Shown: positions 38,091-48,490, numbered from the stretch's first letter. The stretch: 64,000 bases of DNA from Hymenobacter sp. BT188 (GCF_014333585.1 NZ_JACSCW010000003.1:760881-824880); one strand, 5' to 3'. Notes: generated by a model not told the origin, from the letters alone. Numbers and translations are program-made.

Positions 38091-38251
38091 TTTAAGTAAA
38101 TACTAAGGAATAACTGAGGCTATATCTATTCAAATCAGGCCTAAGCTAAAAGGCATTTCGAAGAGTTTTCGAGCTACATACAGAATGGAGAGCCCAGCAT
38201 CTGCCTAGTCTATTTATCCATACCCAAATAGAGTTTGGGTAGGCAACACTT

Positions 38252-38590
38252 TTATTTCACGGCTAGAGGGCTGACAGCGCCGGTTTGTTTGTCTACGTCG
38301 AAGGCGGCCTTGTTAGGCAAGCGACCGGCCCAATCAGTGCGGGGTACCAAGATTTGCCACTGGTTGTTTACTTCAATTGCCTGGGCCGAATCCAGCCGGT
38401 AGAGAGCCGCATTGGGCTGCTGCTTTACGAAGCGGGCGACGGCCGCGCGGGCTTGCGCTTCGGTGGAAGCTGCTGCATTAGTATCGGCAGGTTGCTGAGA
38501 TGGAGTAGAAGACACGGGTTGGGACGGCTCGCAACTGTTTAGCCCTGCCAGAGCCGCGGATAGTAATACAAGCGAGAAGGATTTGCGCAT
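38252..38590 (-). CDS. Hypothetical lipoprotein
   Basis: A 112-residue protein with a signal peptide and lipobox LNSC (Cys20), so an outer- or inner-membrane lipoprotein. The mature part has a Ser/Thr/Pro/Gln-rich linker of about 25 residues and then a small domain of about 70 residues (ARAAVARFVKQQPNAALYRL, then NNQWQILVPRTDWAGRLPN). It resembles short lipoproteins with a PepSY-like end (FDVDKQTGAVSPL), but I cannot name the family. It is a single gene on the minus strand. Confidence 0.7.
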   Translation of the reverse strand: MRKSFSLVLLSAALAGLNSCEPSQPVSSTPSQQPADTNAAASTEAQARAAVARFVKQQPNAALYRLDSAQAIEVNNQWQILVPRTDWAGRLPNKAAFDVDKQTGAVSPLAVK

Positions 38591-38677
38591 GGCATAAGGT
38601 AGGGAAAGGGCAGACTTAGCAAGGTTAATTAGTCAACCGCGAAGTGGCCGTAATTGCCATAGTGTTGAATTTGTACG

Positions 38678-39088
38678 CTATCTGCCCGTCTGGCGCAACC
38701 AGGTGGCGGCGGCCATCTCGTCCTGAAATACATGATAAAATAGGCTGCCTTCCCGGGCATCGTGCAGAAGCTGTGTGGAAGATAAGCGAGCAAATACATC
38801 ATCGGGCAGCAGAATTGCCGCAATGGTTTTTCGTTGCTCGTTATGAATCCATTCCTGGTTTATCAACGCCCGCTCCTCATCGGTAAAGGGCGACATGACC
38901 CGCTGATCAGTCAGTACATGGGTCCAACCCCGACGAGTTAGTAGATTTCCTATGTGGATGAGAAACGTTTTGAAGTCGCTGAATTGACGCTTGCCTGGCT
39001 TGTACTGCACCACCGCGTACGCATCTGCGTGCTCGAAGAGGCGACCAACTGCGTTTTCGTAATAAAGCGAGTGAATAGTTAGAGGCAT
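38678..39088 (-). CDS. STAS/SpoIIAA-like hypothetical protein
   Basis: A 136-residue cytosolic protein of the same length class and layout as the one at 10456-10860: an N-terminal strand region around YAVVQYKP, a helix (DFKTFLIHIGNLL), a central TDQRVMSPFTDEE segment and a C-terminal F.DEMAAATWLRQ helix. The resemblance is weak at residue level. The function is unknown. It stands alone. Confidence 0.55.
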   Translation of the reverse strand: MPLTIHSLYYENAVGRLFEHADAYAVVQYKPGKRQFSDFKTFLIHIGNLLTRRGWTHVLTDQRVMSPFTDEERALINQEWIHNEQRKTIAAILLPDDVFARLSSTQLLHDAREGSLFYHVFQDEMAAATWLRQTGR

Positions 39089-39463
39089 GAGAAGCTTGGC
39101 AAAAAACAGGGCCTATTGGGTGCAAAGGCAATAATGGGTGGGTAAAGCTAAGGGCCGGAAATCTAACTGGAAATTAAAGCCAATACAACCAAAGCGGACC
39201 GACTCGTTTGGGACCGTCGAATAAAGCAGGAATTTACCCCAAGAGTGGGTTTTCAATTAAGTAAGAGCGCAATTTTTGGGCGCCACAGGATGCATAGGTG
39301 CTGTCTTCGTGGCTTACAACTTGCCAGCCGTACCCCATGCCAGAACTTCTATGGGCTATGCGCGTACTCTAGATTCTTGTTGCGAATGCACTTGAAAGGC
39401 TTGATAGTGTCTTCAAACGGCCTTGCTCTGGCATAGAAGGGCTCACGTCATCCAAAAACCACC
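39089..39463. other. Intergenic region upstream of the PAS kinase
   Basis: 375 bp without a convincing ORF, RNA gene or repeat. Promoters for the divergent genes on either side must lie here, but none could be placed. Confidence 0.5.
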
Positions 39464-40903
39464 ATGAGTGAGAGTGCGCAGTTTGTAAATAGCGAGCAGA
39501 GGTTTCGGTCGCTATTTGAGAACAATCTGGACTTTATTCTTTTCCAGGACCGCAACGGAGTTATTCTGGATGTAAATGAGCCTTTTCTGCAGCTTTGGAA
39601 CTGCTCCAAAGCAGATGTATTGGGTAGGGGTATTTCTGATTTTCTTCCGCCAGAACTAATTCCTGTGTTTCGGGAGAAGCTGATCCAAGCTTTTCAGGGC
39701 ACGCGTGTACAGTTCAATGTAGCAGTGCAGTTCCGTGGCGCGGAGCCTAGGGTGTTGAATATCTCGAAGGTGCCACTGCGGGTGGATGGATCAGTGAGAG
39801 GCGTACATATGGTAGCACGCGATATCACGGACTTAACTGCATCTCACCAGATGATTGAGCAGCAGGCAAAAACGCTCAATACCATTTTTGAGAGTATCAC
39901 GGACGCTCTGTTTCTGGTTGATAGGGATTGGTGCCTCACTTTCGTGAACCGCGAAGTGGAGCGCCTGCTGCAAATAGACCGCCAGCAGGTACTGGGCAAA
40001 AATCTCTGGACCTTATTTCCGGATGAGGTGGGCGGCGAGTTTTACCATCAGTATCATCACGCTCTTGCTATGGGGCAGGCCGTGCATTTTGAGGCCTATT
40101 ATGCTAGCCTGCAACTCTGGCTGGAAGTCAAGGCTTTCCCTTCGGAAGAAGGGCTGTCCGTGTATTTTTCGGACGTTACGCTGCGTCATGAAGCCCAAGC
40201 CAGCCAGGAAAAGCTAGCTCAGGATCTGCACCGGCAAAACCAGGATCTGCAGCAGTTTACCTATATCGTTTCGCATAACCTGCGGGGGCCTTTGGCCAAT
40301 GCCATGGGCTTGTCGCAACTCCTGACGGCCCCCGATCCGGATCAGGCTACGTTGCTGAGTCATTTGCAAACCAGCCTCGTGCAGCTCGATGTGGTGCTGC
40401 AGGATATGAACACCATTCTTACCGTGCGCGACAAGCAGGACGTGGCCGATGTGCCCGCGCCCACACGCCTAGCCGATGTGCTAAACTTGGTGCTGCAGGA
40501 GATGAACGAGCCGCTGCAGCAGGCTGGGGGGCAAATTATTCGCGACTTCCCGGAGGATTTGCACACGCACGGCAACCGAGCCTATATCTACAGCATTTTT
40601 CTAAATCTGCTTTCTAATTCTATTCGGTATCGCTCGCAGCAGCGTGCGCTCGTGGTTACTATTACCGGCAGCCCACATCCCGAAGGAGGTGCCCAACTCA
40701 CCTTTGCCGACAACGGTTCGGGCTTCGATCAAGAGAAAGCGGGCGCCGACGTGTTTAAGCTCTACAAGCGCTTTCATACTTCGCCTTCGGGCCGCGGCAT
40801 GGGCTTGTATCTGGTGAAAGCCCACGTCGAGTCGATGGGGGGCACTATTGCGGTTGAAAGCCGGGTGGAAGTGGGTACGCAATTCTTTCTATTCTTACCT
40901 TAA
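39464..40903 (+). CDS. PAS-domain sensor histidine kinase
   Basis: 479 residues and no membrane segments. PAS domains lie at about 8-125 (RFRSLFENNLDFILFQD and RNGVILDVNEPFLQLW) and 130-250 (TIFESITDALFLVDRD). The dimerisation helix has phosphoacceptor H271 in IVSHNLRGPLANAMG, followed by a HATPase_c domain (FLNLLSNSIRY, FADNGSGFD and GRGMGLYLVKAHVESMGG). It phosphorylates itself in response to an unknown signal. The response regulator gene starts 8 bp after its stop, so the two form a two-gene operon and a likely pair. Confidence 0.92.
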   Translation: MSESAQFVNSEQRFRSLFENNLDFILFQDRNGVILDVNEPFLQLWNCSKADVLGRGISDFLPPELIPVFREKLIQAFQGTRVQFNVAVQFRGAEPRVLNISKVPLRVDGSVRGVHMVARDITDLTASHQMIEQQAKTLNTIFESITDALFLVDRDWCLTFVNREVERLLQIDRQQVLGKNLWTLFPDEVGGEFYHQYHHALAMGQAVHFEAYYASLQLWLEVKAFPSEEGLSVYFSDVTLRHEAQASQEKLAQDLHRQNQDLQQFTYIVSHNLRGPLANAMGLSQLLTAPDPDQATLLSHLQTSLVQLDVVLQDMNTILTVRDKQDVADVPAPTRLADVLNLVLQEMNEPLQQAGGQIIRDFPEDLHTHGNRAYIYSIFLNLLSNSIRYRSQQRALVVTITGSPHPEGGAQLTFADNGSGFDQEKAGADVFKLYKRFHTSPSGRGMGLYLVKAHVESMGGTIAVESRVEVGTQFFLFLP

Positions 40904-40910
40904 ACAAGCT

Positions 40911-41306
40911 ATGCATACAGTCCTGATTGACGATGATTATATCAGCATATTTCTCACCACCAGAATATTGCAGCGAGAAAACTTTACCGATACTATTACC
41001 TCTTTTCAGTTGCCTCAGGAAGCAATTCACTACCTTCAGGATGCAATGCCAGACCAAGTGCCGGACGTCATTTTTCTGGATCTGAATATGCCAATCATGA
41101 GCGGCTGGGACTTTCTGGACACCTTAAAGCCCTTGGAAGCTCAATTAGCCGGGCGGTGCTCCATTTATATCCTCACCTCGTCTGTGGCCCCTTCGGATAA
41201 GCTTAAGGCGGAAGAGTACAGTCTCGTGGCCAGCGTCATTAACAAACCCTTGGACGGTCCGAAACTGCAAGCTATTCGCACACAGGTGCTGGAAAACCGA
41301 TCCTGA
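40911..41306 (+). CDS. Single-domain response regulator
   Basis: 131 residues from the ATG at 40911; the ORF begins earlier at 40848 only by overlapping the kinase frame. It has the acidic cluster D7-D9, phosphoacceptor D57 in FLDLNMPIMSGWDF, the Ser/Thr of ILTSS and the Lys of INKPLD. No output domain follows, so it acts by protein-protein contact, like CheY or Rcp1, and is the partner of the kinase encoded 8 bp upstream. Confidence 0.92.
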   Translation: MHTVLIDDDYISIFLTTRILQRENFTDTITSFQLPQEAIHYLQDAMPDQVPDVIFLDLNMPIMSGWDFLDTLKPLEAQLAGRCSIYILTSSVAPSDKLKAEEYSLVASVINKPLDGPKLQAIRTQVLENRS

Positions 41307-41687
41307 CTCCTCGAGTGCTACCAGAAGTGCTTTTGCCGTTGACAAGTGATGCAGTTGAGGCTGGGGGCAAAGTTAACTTGGCTTAGTAGCAGTGATCCGC
41401 GTAGGAGAAGGTTTTACAGCTATTAATCTGTCCAGCTGCTAAGTGGGTGGATGCTTTCTTTTCTGTCTGCGTTTTTTTGACGCTTACCATCACGGGTACG
41501 CTGGTGTTGGTTTAGGAATAATCGGGTAATTGATGGTTGTGTCACAACGGCTCGACGCTGTGTGCCGTTTGCTTTCTGAGGAATAGCATTTCCAACTCAA
41601 GCACCACCATAGCCCCTTACCAAGAGTAATATTTCTTTAGCTTATACTTACCTGCCCGCAGGATAAGCCTAACTACCAAAAGCACAG
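41307..41687. other. Intergenic region upstream of gnd
   Basis: About 380 bp with no gene recognised; it must hold the promoter of the pentose-phosphate operon, but no clear TAnnTTTG element was found. Confidence 0.5.
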
Positions 41688-43196
41688 ATGATGAGCGCAA
41701 CGTCAACTAAGTATTCGTTTGGAATGATTGGCCTGGGTACCATGGGCCGTAACCTGCTCCTGAACCTTGCCGACCACAATTTTGGCGTCGCGGGCTACGA
41801 CAAAGACCCCAGTAAAATAACGCTGCTGGCAGAGGAAGGCGCCGGCAAACCAGTGCAGGGCTTCACCGATCTAACGCAGTTTATCGACAGCATTCAGACG
41901 CCCCGCTCCATTATGCTGTTGGTGCCTGCAGGCAAAATTGTGGATAGCGTTATCGAAGAACTGTGGCCCCTGCTGGCGCCCGGCGACATTATCATTGATG
42001 GTGGAAACTCCCATTTTTCGGATACGACGCGCCGCGCTGCTACTTTAAAAGAGGCTGGGTTTCACTTCTTCGGCATGGGAATCTCGGGTGGGGAAGAGGG
42101 CGCTCGGTTTGGCCCCAGCATGATGCCCGGCGGCGACAAACAGGCTTACCAGGTAATGCAGCCCATGTTTGAAGCCATTGCGGCCCGCGTGAATGATGAG
42201 CCCTGCGTGACGTACATCGGACCCGGTGCTGCTGGTCACTTCGTGAAGATGGTGCACAACGGCATCGAGTACGGCTTGATGCAGCTAATTGCCGAGACCT
42301 ACGAAGTAATGAAACGCGGCGCTGGTCTTGATAATGCCGCCATTGGTCAGGTATTCGCGCAGTGGAATGCGGGCCGGTTGCAGTCCTTTCTCCTAGATAT
42401 TACTAAGGATATCTTCGTCTTCCGCGCGCCTCACACAAATCATCTGTTGCTCGACGATATCAAGGACGAAGCGCGTTCCAAAGGCACCGGCATGTGGACC
42501 TCGCAGGTAGCTATGGAGCTGGAAGTGCCCATTCCGACCATCGATACGGCCGTTGCCATGCGCAACTTATCCAAATACAAAGGCCTGCGCGAGCAACTGG
42601 CTACGTTATACAACAATCCGGCGCCAACAACATCGGCAGCTATCGATCGGGGGGCTTTTCTTAGCAACCTGGAGCAGGCGTTTTACTTCAGCATGGTGGT
42701 TACGTATGCCCAAGGCATGCATCTGCTGGCCAAGGCATCTGCTGCCTATGACTACGGATTGCAGCTAGCTGACATCGCTAGGATATGGCGTGGCGGCTGC
42801 ATCATTCGCTCGAGTTTTTTAAACGACATATTCAACGCGTATCAGCAAACCCCAGCGCTGGAGCATCTGCTGCTCGATGCGCAGGTTGCTGCTGTTGTAA
42901 ATCAAGCGGTGCCTGGCACCCGCCAAATAGTAGCGGCGGCAGTGGCAGGGGGTATTTCTTTGCCAGCTTATGCTGCTTCGCTGAGTTACTTTGAGTCTTT
43001 CCGCAGCGCCCGTCTGCCCTCAAATCTGATTCAGGCCCAGCGCGATTATTTCGGCGCCCACACGTACGAGCTCATTGGGCATAAAGGCGTGTTCCATACC
43101 CAGTGGACGCCGGTGCACGAGGACGCGGCCAACAAGCAATCGGTTCAAGAGGACCCGGAAAAGAAGGCCGAGGAGCCAGTCATTCCAAACAAGTAG
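41688..43196 (+). CDS. gnd: 6-phosphogluconate dehydrogenase (decarboxylating)
   Basis: 502 residues (ATG at 41688 or 41691). The N-terminal NADP fold has GLGTMGRNLLLNLADHNF; the substrate site is in GPGAAGHFVKMVHNGIEYGLM, with the conserved K-x-x-H-N. The C-terminal all-helical domain is standard (GGCIIRSSFLNDI). Gnd oxidises 6-phosphogluconate to ribulose 5-phosphate plus CO2, making NADPH. A short acidic/Lys tail (EDPEKKAEEP) extends beyond the usual end. It is followed by zwf after 39 bp and pgl after a short overlap, giving the full oxidative pentose phosphate branch in one operon. Confidence 0.96.
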   Translation: MMSATSTKYSFGMIGLGTMGRNLLLNLADHNFGVAGYDKDPSKITLLAEEGAGKPVQGFTDLTQFIDSIQTPRSIMLLVPAGKIVDSVIEELWPLLAPGDIIIDGGNSHFSDTTRRAATLKEAGFHFFGMGISGGEEGARFGPSMMPGGDKQAYQVMQPMFEAIAARVNDEPCVTYIGPGAAGHFVKMVHNGIEYGLMQLIAETYEVMKRGAGLDNAAIGQVFAQWNAGRLQSFLLDITKDIFVFRAPHTNHLLLDDIKDEARSKGTGMWTSQVAMELEVPIPTIDTAVAMRNLSKYKGLREQLATLYNNPAPTTSAAIDRGAFLSNLEQAFYFSMVVTYAQGMHLLAKASAAYDYGLQLADIARIWRGGCIIRSSFLNDIFNAYQQTPALEHLLLDAQVAAVVNQAVPGTRQIVAAAVAGGISLPAYAASLSYFESFRSARLPSNLIQAQRDYFGAHTYELIGHKGVFHTQWTPVHEDAANKQSVQEDPEKKAEEPVIPNK

Positions 43197-43235
43197 GCTG
43201 CGGCCATTTATCAACCCATTCGCTACACCCTACGC

Positions 43236-44750
43236 ATGAGCTCCAGCAAAGAAACTCAGCCTACCATCTTCGTCATCTTTGGTGGCACCGGAGATTTGAA
43301 TGCCCGCAAGCTGACGCCGGCGCTTTATCATCTGTATCTGGATGGCTGGCTGCCCAAGCACTTTGCCATTATCGGCAGTGGCCGCACGCCCTTATCGGAT
43401 GACGAGTTTCGCACGAAGCTGTTGGACGACATCAACCAGTTTTCGCGCACAGGCAAGGCCGATAAGGATACGTGGAAGGAGTTTGCCCAGCACATCGTCT
43501 ACCAGGCGGCCGATGTTAAGGATGCCACTACCTATAAGAAATTCGGCCAGCGCATTGCGGACTATGAGAAGGAGTGGAGCGTGCAGCCTAACGTGATTTA
43601 TTACCTGGCCGTGGCTCCCGAGTTTTTTCCAATCATCGCCTCAAACCTGGCCAAAAGCAAGCTCGCCTCCGATACCAAATGCACGCGTATTGTTATTGAA
43701 AAGCCCTTTGGTCACGATCTGGAGTCGTCGCGGGAGCTGAACAGGCTGCTGTCCGATATTTTTGACGAGCGGCAGATTTACCGTATCGACCATTATCTGG
43801 GTAAGGAAACCGTGCAGAACATCATGGCTTTCCGCTTTGCCAATGCGCTGTTTGAACCGCTTTGGAATCGCAACTACATCGAGCACGTTCAGATTTCCGT
43901 GACCGAGCAACTGGGTGTAGGCGAGCGCAGCGGTTACTACGACGGCGCGGGCGCCATGCGCGATATGATTCAGAACCATCTGCTGCAGCTGCTTTGCCTG
44001 GTAGCCATGGAGCCCCCCGTCAACTTTACGGCCGACGAGGTACGCAACCGCAAAGTAGATGTGCTGCGGGCCATGCGCCGGTTTACGCCCGAAGACATTC
44101 GCGAGTCGGCGGTGCGCGGGCAGTATGCGGCGGGCTGGATGAAGGGCGAGCAAGTGCCCGGCTATCGGGAAGAGCCTGGTGCCAACCCCAAGTCGAACAC
44201 CGAAACCTTCGCTGCGGTAAAGTTCTTCGTGGACAACTGGCGGTGGCAGGATGTGCCCTTTTATGTGCGTACGGGCAAGCGCATGCACCGCTCAGCGTCC
44301 AGCATCACAATCCAGTTCAGGGACGTTCCGCACTTTGTTTTTCCGCCCGAAACCGCGGAAAGCTGGCAGCAGAATCGGTTGGTGATCAGTATTCAGCCCG
44401 AAATGAGCATTCGCTTGCAGGTTCAGGCCAAGCGCCCCGGCCTCGACATGATGCTCAATACCGTGGATATGGTGTTCGACTACAAAGGCACCTACACCAG
44501 CCAAGCGCCGGAAGCCTACGAAACCTTATTGCTGGATACAATGCTAGGCGACCAGACCTTATTCATGCGCGGCGACCAAGTAGAAGCCGCCTGGGATTTG
44601 CTTATGCCTATCCTAAACTCGTGGCAAGGACGTGCCAGCCAGAGCTTCCCCAACTACTCAGCCGACTCGTGGGGCCCGGAAGTAGCCGAAGCCCTCATTG
44701 CCCGTGATGGATTCCATTGGTTTACACTCCCGCTCAATGGCAATGAATAA
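43236..44750 (+). CDS. zwf: Glucose-6-phosphate 1-dehydrogenase
   Basis: 504 residues. The coenzyme motif is [18 protein letters not shown] (variant of GASGDLxxRK) near the N-terminus; the catalytic R-I-D-H-Y-L-G-K is at residues 183-190, and [10 protein letters not shown] precedes it. It oxidises glucose 6-phosphate to 6-phosphoglucono-lactone, producing NAD(P)H. It lies between gnd and pgl in the same operon, and its last bases overlap the start of pgl. Confidence 0.96.
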   Translation: MSSSKETQPTIFVIFGGTGDLNARKLTPALYHLYLDGWLPKHFAIIGSGRTPLSDDEFRTKLLDDINQFSRTGKADKDTWKEFAQHIVYQAADVKDATTYKKFGQRIADYEKEWSVQPNVIYYLAVAPEFFPIIASNLAKSKLASDTKCTRIVIEKPFGHDLESSRELNRLLSDIFDERQIYRIDHYLGKETVQNIMAFRFANALFEPLWNRNYIEHVQISVTEQLGVGERSGYYDGAGAMRDMIQNHLLQLLCLVAMEPPVNFTADEVRNRKVDVLRAMRRFTPEDIRESAVRGQYAAGWMKGEQVPGYREEPGANPKSNTETFAAVKFFVDNWRWQDVPFYVRTGKRMHRSASSITIQFRDVPHFVFPPETAESWQQNRLVISIQPEMSIRLQVQAKRPGLDMMLNTVDMVFDYKGTYTSQAPEAYETLLLDTMLGDQTLFMRGDQVEAAWDLLMPILNSWQGRASQSFPNYSADSWGPEVAEALIARDGFHWFTLPLNGNE

Positions 44751-45489
44751 AGCCTCCCAACTCCATATTTACCCCACGCCCGAGGAGGTGCTGACTAGTT
44801 TGGCTGACTACTTTATTGAGTTGGCCAATCAGGCTATATCGGAGCACGGGCGATTCTCTGTGGCGTTGTCGGGGGGCAATTCTCCTAAGAAATTCTATGA
44901 GCTTTTAGCATCACCGTCGTATCGGCAGCGAGTAGCTTGGGAGAAGGTAGATTTCTTCTTCGGCGATGAGCGCTACGTGCCTCACACCGATCCGGAAAGC
45001 AATTACCTGCTCGCGGAGAAGGCCCTTTTTGATCCTTTGCAGATAGCGTCCGCCCAGGTTTTTGCTGTTGATACTGCACTTGCCCCCGCTGAGGCAGCTC
45101 AGCAGTACACCCAAACCATTGAGCGCTATTTCGGCCAAAAGGAAGTGCGCTTTGATCTGGTTTTATTGGGCTTGGGAGATAATTCGCACACCGCGTCCTT
45201 ATTCCCACACACTGCGGTTTTGCAGGAAACCGGAGCAAGGGCGAAGGAGGTTTTTGTGGAGGAGAAGCAAGCTTATCGGATAACGCTGACTGCGCCACTA
45301 ATCAATCAGGCTCAGGCTGTTGCCTTTCTGGTGTATGGGGCCGATAAAGCTGCCGCTGTGCAACGAGTTTTAACTGCGGAACGCAACATAGAGGAGTTTC
45401 CAGCCCAGCTTATTGCCCCTGCCTCAGGCGAGCTGCATTGGTTTTTAGATGCTGCCGCAGCGGCACAGCTTCCTGATAAGCGGAGGTAA
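44737..45489 (+). CDS. pgl: 6-phosphogluconolactonase
   Basis: 250 residues from the ATG at 44737; an ATG six bases later (44743) is equally possible. It overlaps the end of zwf by 14 bp. DevB-type signature sequences are seen: [34 protein letters not shown] and [19 protein letters not shown]. It hydrolyses the lactone made by Zwf. It is the last gene of the operon gnd-zwf-pgl. The length is typical. Confidence 0.95.
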   Translation: MAMNKASQLHIYPTPEEVLTSLADYFIELANQAISEHGRFSVALSGGNSPKKFYELLASPSYRQRVAWEKVDFFFGDERYVPHTDPESNYLLAEKALFDPLQIASAQVFAVDTALAPAEAAQQYTQTIERYFGQKEVRFDLVLLGLGDNSHTASLFPHTAVLQETGARAKEVFVEEKQAYRITLTAPLINQAQAVAFLVYGADKAAAVQRVLTAERNIEEFPAQLIAPASGELHWFLDAAAAAQLPDKRR

Positions 45490-45504
45490 AAACAGCTCAA
45501 GTAT

Positions 45505-46254
45505 TTAAGGAAGCTCTTCAAATCCTGCTGCATCTACTGGCTCAGCGCCGAGCCGATGCACAACCAGTTTTTCGTCCTGAGCTACTATTGCAGCGCGTGC
45601 TAAACCCAGGAATAAGCCGTGCTCTACGATACCCGGAATGGCCTGAAGTTGGAGCGCAAGCTCCGCCGGATCGGGTAATGATTTGAAATGACAATCAATC
45701 AGCAAGTTGCCTTGGTCGGAAAGAGCAGGCTGGGGGGCTTTTTTCTTGTCTAGGCGCACTGTTGGATCACCTCCGAGTTGCGCTATGGCATCCAGTACCC
45801 ACGGCAGCGCAAAGGGCACTACTTCGAGGGGGAGCGGAAAGTGGCCCAGCTGCGGCACTAGCTTCGAGGAGTCAGCAATAATCAACAGATAATCCGATGC
45901 TGTTGCCAGCACCTTCTCGCGCAGCAAGGCACCGCCTCCACCTTTTATAAGGGCGAGCTGTGGGCCAATCTCATCGGCTCCATCTACAGTCAGGTCGAAA
46001 CGCAAGCCACGCCGGGGCTCTACCAAGGGAATGCCCACGCTCCGAGCTAAGACTTCACTGGCCAGAGAGGTAGCCGTAGCCTGAACCTGAAACTGGCCGG
46101 CCCGAAGCGCATCACCGAGCAATTGAATGAAATAAGCCGCCGTGCTACCACTGCCTAATCCTACCAGCATACCATCGCGCACCCAGCGTAGGGCCTGCGC
46201 AGCCGCACGTTGTTTTTCCTTATCTATTCGTCCCTGGTTTTCGGATGATGCCAT
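45505..46254 (-). CDS. rpiA: Ribose-5-phosphate isomerase A
   Basis: 249 residues from the ATG at 46254 (MASSENQGRIDKEKQRAAAQAL); the frame upstream is not conserved. Motifs are VGLGSGSTAAYFIQLL, DLTVDGADEIGP and KGGGGALLREKV, and the protein has the ADSSKLVPQLG segment of RpiA. It interconverts ribose 5-phosphate and ribulose 5-phosphate, the product of Gnd. It faces the gnd-zwf-pgl operon tail to tail with a 15-bp gap. An AAGCCCCCCAG motif lies inside its coding sequence. Confidence 0.96.
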   Translation of the reverse strand: MASSENQGRIDKEKQRAAAQALRWVRDGMLVGLGSGSTAAYFIQLLGDALRAGQFQVQATATSLASEVLARSVGIPLVEPRRGLRFDLTVDGADEIGPQLALIKGGGGALLREKVLATASDYLLIIADSSKLVPQLGHFPLPLEVVPFALPWVLDAIAQLGGDPTVRLDKKKAPQPALSDQGNLLIDCHFKSLPDPAELALQLQAIPGIVEHGLFLGLARAAIVAQDEKLVVHRLGAEPVDAAGFEELP

Positions 46255-46979
46255 AACAACTAGTGGCTCAAAAGCGCACGTTATAATCCACAACTGTCTG
46301 AGAAGTGAGGTCGCTGAGAAGGAATTCGGAAGTAATACATAGCAGCTAGGAAGGACGAATGTGTTTGAGCACAAGCATAGGTAGTCGTTCAGCTAAGACT
46401 ACAAAGGGGATCCAACCAAACTTTCCCTTTAGTAGTCTCGGCTCAAGCTGAACATAATAGGGGCCAAAGCAGCAAAAGAGAAAATATTTTGAGCTTTTGC
46501 TACACTATTTCCAGATTCTTAAAATTTCTTTTAGCCCATCATTTCCTTAGTTACTTGATTCTTAACATCGTATATTTAATATGTTACTAATAACTATAAA
46601 TGAGGGCTTTGCAAGAGAAAATATCTCCTGTATAGCCTATGTATTCCTTTTAGGTACACAACCGATCAACTCTTATAGCACTAAGATTAAGGCTTACTAA
46701 CCTTGGTGGTATCAATTTTGACAGAAATAGTATGAAACCTTATAGGGAGTTGTGAGTAAAAGGACATAAAATCACTAAATAGTATAGAAACATGTGCTTT
46801 TTACTGGATTTACTAAAGTTGTGTACCGGAATATTATTGTTGTATTAACAAAATATTATCTTTTTACAACTAAAAGTTATAAAAAATATTGTTTTAACTA
46901 CAGAATGATTTTACTTTGCATGCGTACAAGACCATTAAACACCACTTCCTCATTGCCTACTGCCTACTTGTACTAACTC
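46255..46979. other. AT-rich intergenic region before the polysaccharide cluster
   Basis: About 725 bp, distinctly AT rich from about 46480 on. No real gene was recognised. It contains the probable promoter of the polysaccharide cluster at its right end and no JUMPstart-like element that I could see. Confidence 0.6.
46888..46918 (+). promoter_or_regulatory. Probable promoter of the polysaccharide cluster
   Basis: ATTG at 46888-46891, 19 bp, then TTACTTTG at 46911-46918, a near match to TTTG-N19-TAnnTTTG. It predicts a transcript start near 46925 and a leader of about 55 nt. Confidence 0.45.
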
Positions 46980-48374
46980 ATGGAACGCTACAAACACTAC
47001 ACTGATGCTTCGCGCATCATCTTGCCCGTGGTGGACGTGCTCATCATCTTTGGTGCTTTCCGTCTTACTGGCTTCTTCTTATTTGATAGCTGGGAATTCA
47101 CCAGCTATTACCCTTTCTTCTTTGCTATTTTTGGGCTGCTGTGGTGGATTCTGTCGAAGGAGTATGCTAATATCTATCGGATAGATCGGCTGATTACCTA
47201 TCCCGAAAAGCTCCTGTACCTGATTCGTACCTTCCTGATTCATGCTAGCCTTGTACTAGCTGGTGCAATGCTTTTTGACACGATGTGGTTGACGGTGCGC
47301 TACCTAGTATTAGTGTACAGCTTATCGGTAGTAGGTGTAGCTCTTGGTCGTTTCCTGCTGGCTTTTGGCTACCGCGTATACTGCACTCATATTGCCCGGG
47401 CTCATACCCACTTCATCATTGTAGGCACTGGCAACAGTGGTCAGGAATTACAACGCTTTCTTGAGTCTCATGACCCTAGTAACAAGTTCATGGGTTTCTT
47501 TACCGATGAGAAGGTTGCTGACAATCTGAAATCACTTGTAAAAGGCTCCATTGCAGACCTGAAGGAGTTTTGCTCTAAAACGCAGGTAGATGAGATCTAC
47601 TTTGCGATGCCACTCGATCAGCGCGATCTTATCGAAGACTTATCGCGCTTCGCCGACGACCACTTCCTTTCCTTCCGTATTGTTCCCGACTTTAGTGGCA
47701 CAGTTCGTCAGGATGTGAATGTGTATTTCTACGATCACATGCCCATTCTCACTATTCGGAATGAGCCCTTGGGAATGCGCACCAATCAGGCAATGAAGCG
47801 CCTGTTTGATATCTTCTTCTCCTTGACAGTTATCGTAACTGTGTTCCCTGTAGTGATGGGAATTCTGGGATTGTTGATCAAACTTGATTCTCCAGGCCCA
47901 ATTTTCTTCAAGCAGCTGCGGCCTGGCAAGCGTAACCAGCTTTTCCCTTGCTACAAGCTGCGCACGATGCAGGCCAACCACGGCCAGACAGAGTTGCAGG
48001 CTACAAAAAACGACATGCGTATCACTCGCGTTGGCAAGTATCTGCGCAAGTACAATCTTGATGAGTTGCCTCAGTTCTTCAACGTATTAATGGGACAGAT
48101 GTCAGTGGTAGGTCCTCGCCCTAACATGCTCTCCCAACTGGAAGAGTACTCCAAGCACATCCGTACTTATCAGATGCGTCATGCTGTAACTCCAGGTATT
48201 ACAGGCTATGCTCAGGTAAATGGCTACCGCGGCGAAACCCGCGAAGCTGGTACCATGGAGAAGCGTGTTGAGTATGATCTGAAATACGTGCAGAACTGGT
48301 CATTCGGGTTGGACATGAAGATCATCTTCCAGACTGTTTGGAATATGGTTCGCGGCGAGAAAAACGCTTATTAA
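46980..48374 (+). CDS. Undecaprenyl-phosphate sugar phosphotransferase (WcaJ type)
   Basis: 464 residues. The N-terminal half has four to five membrane helices and a central nucleotide-binding-like region (THFIIVGTGNSGQELQRF). The C-terminal catalytic domain of the polyprenyl-glycosylphosphotransferase family has KRLFDIFFSLTVIV, then DSPGPIFFKQLRPGK, DELPQFFNVLMGQMSVVGPRPNM and PGITGYAQVNGYRGET. It places the first sugar phosphate (usually glucose or galactose) on undecaprenyl phosphate at the inner membrane and starts repeat-unit assembly. It is the first gene of the surface polysaccharide region. Confidence 0.93.
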   Translation: MERYKHYTDASRIILPVVDVLIIFGAFRLTGFFLFDSWEFTSYYPFFFAIFGLLWWILSKEYANIYRIDRLITYPEKLLYLIRTFLIHASLVLAGAMLFDTMWLTVRYLVLVYSLSVVGVALGRFLLAFGYRVYCTHIARAHTHFIIVGTGNSGQELQRFLESHDPSNKFMGFFTDEKVADNLKSLVKGSIADLKEFCSKTQVDEIYFAMPLDQRDLIEDLSRFADDHFLSFRIVPDFSGTVRQDVNVYFYDHMPILTIRNEPLGMRTNQAMKRLFDIFFSLTVIVTVFPVVMGILGLLIKLDSPGPIFFKQLRPGKRNQLFPCYKLRTMQANHGQTELQATKNDMRITRVGKYLRKYNLDELPQFFNVLMGQMSVVGPRPNMLSQLEEYSKHIRTYQMRHAVTPGITGYAQVNGYRGETREAGTMEKRVEYDLKYVQNWSFGLDMKIIFQTVWNMVRGEKNAY

Positions 48375-48428
48375 ACCACCGCTGGGGGGCAAATTATGCC
48401 CATGTATCCAACTACTATCACTTTGCGT

Positions 48429-48490
48429 AAAGGCCCCTGCCACAGTTCGTACGACTATCGTCGGCAACCGTGCTAGGGGCCTTTTCTTTT
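48429..48490 (+). terminator. Terminator-like hairpin after the WcaJ-type gene
   Basis: AAAGGCCCCT near 48429-48438 pairs with AGGGGCCTTT near 48474-48483, and a TTTCTTTT tail follows. The loop is about 35 nt, with possible inner stems. It may separate the initiating transferase from the next genes. Confidence 0.6.

Noticed and set aside
43862..44707. A 281-residue alternative frame inside zwf on the plus strand
   Set aside because: It overlaps the conserved zwf frame, has an unnatural Arg/Gly/His composition and no domain.
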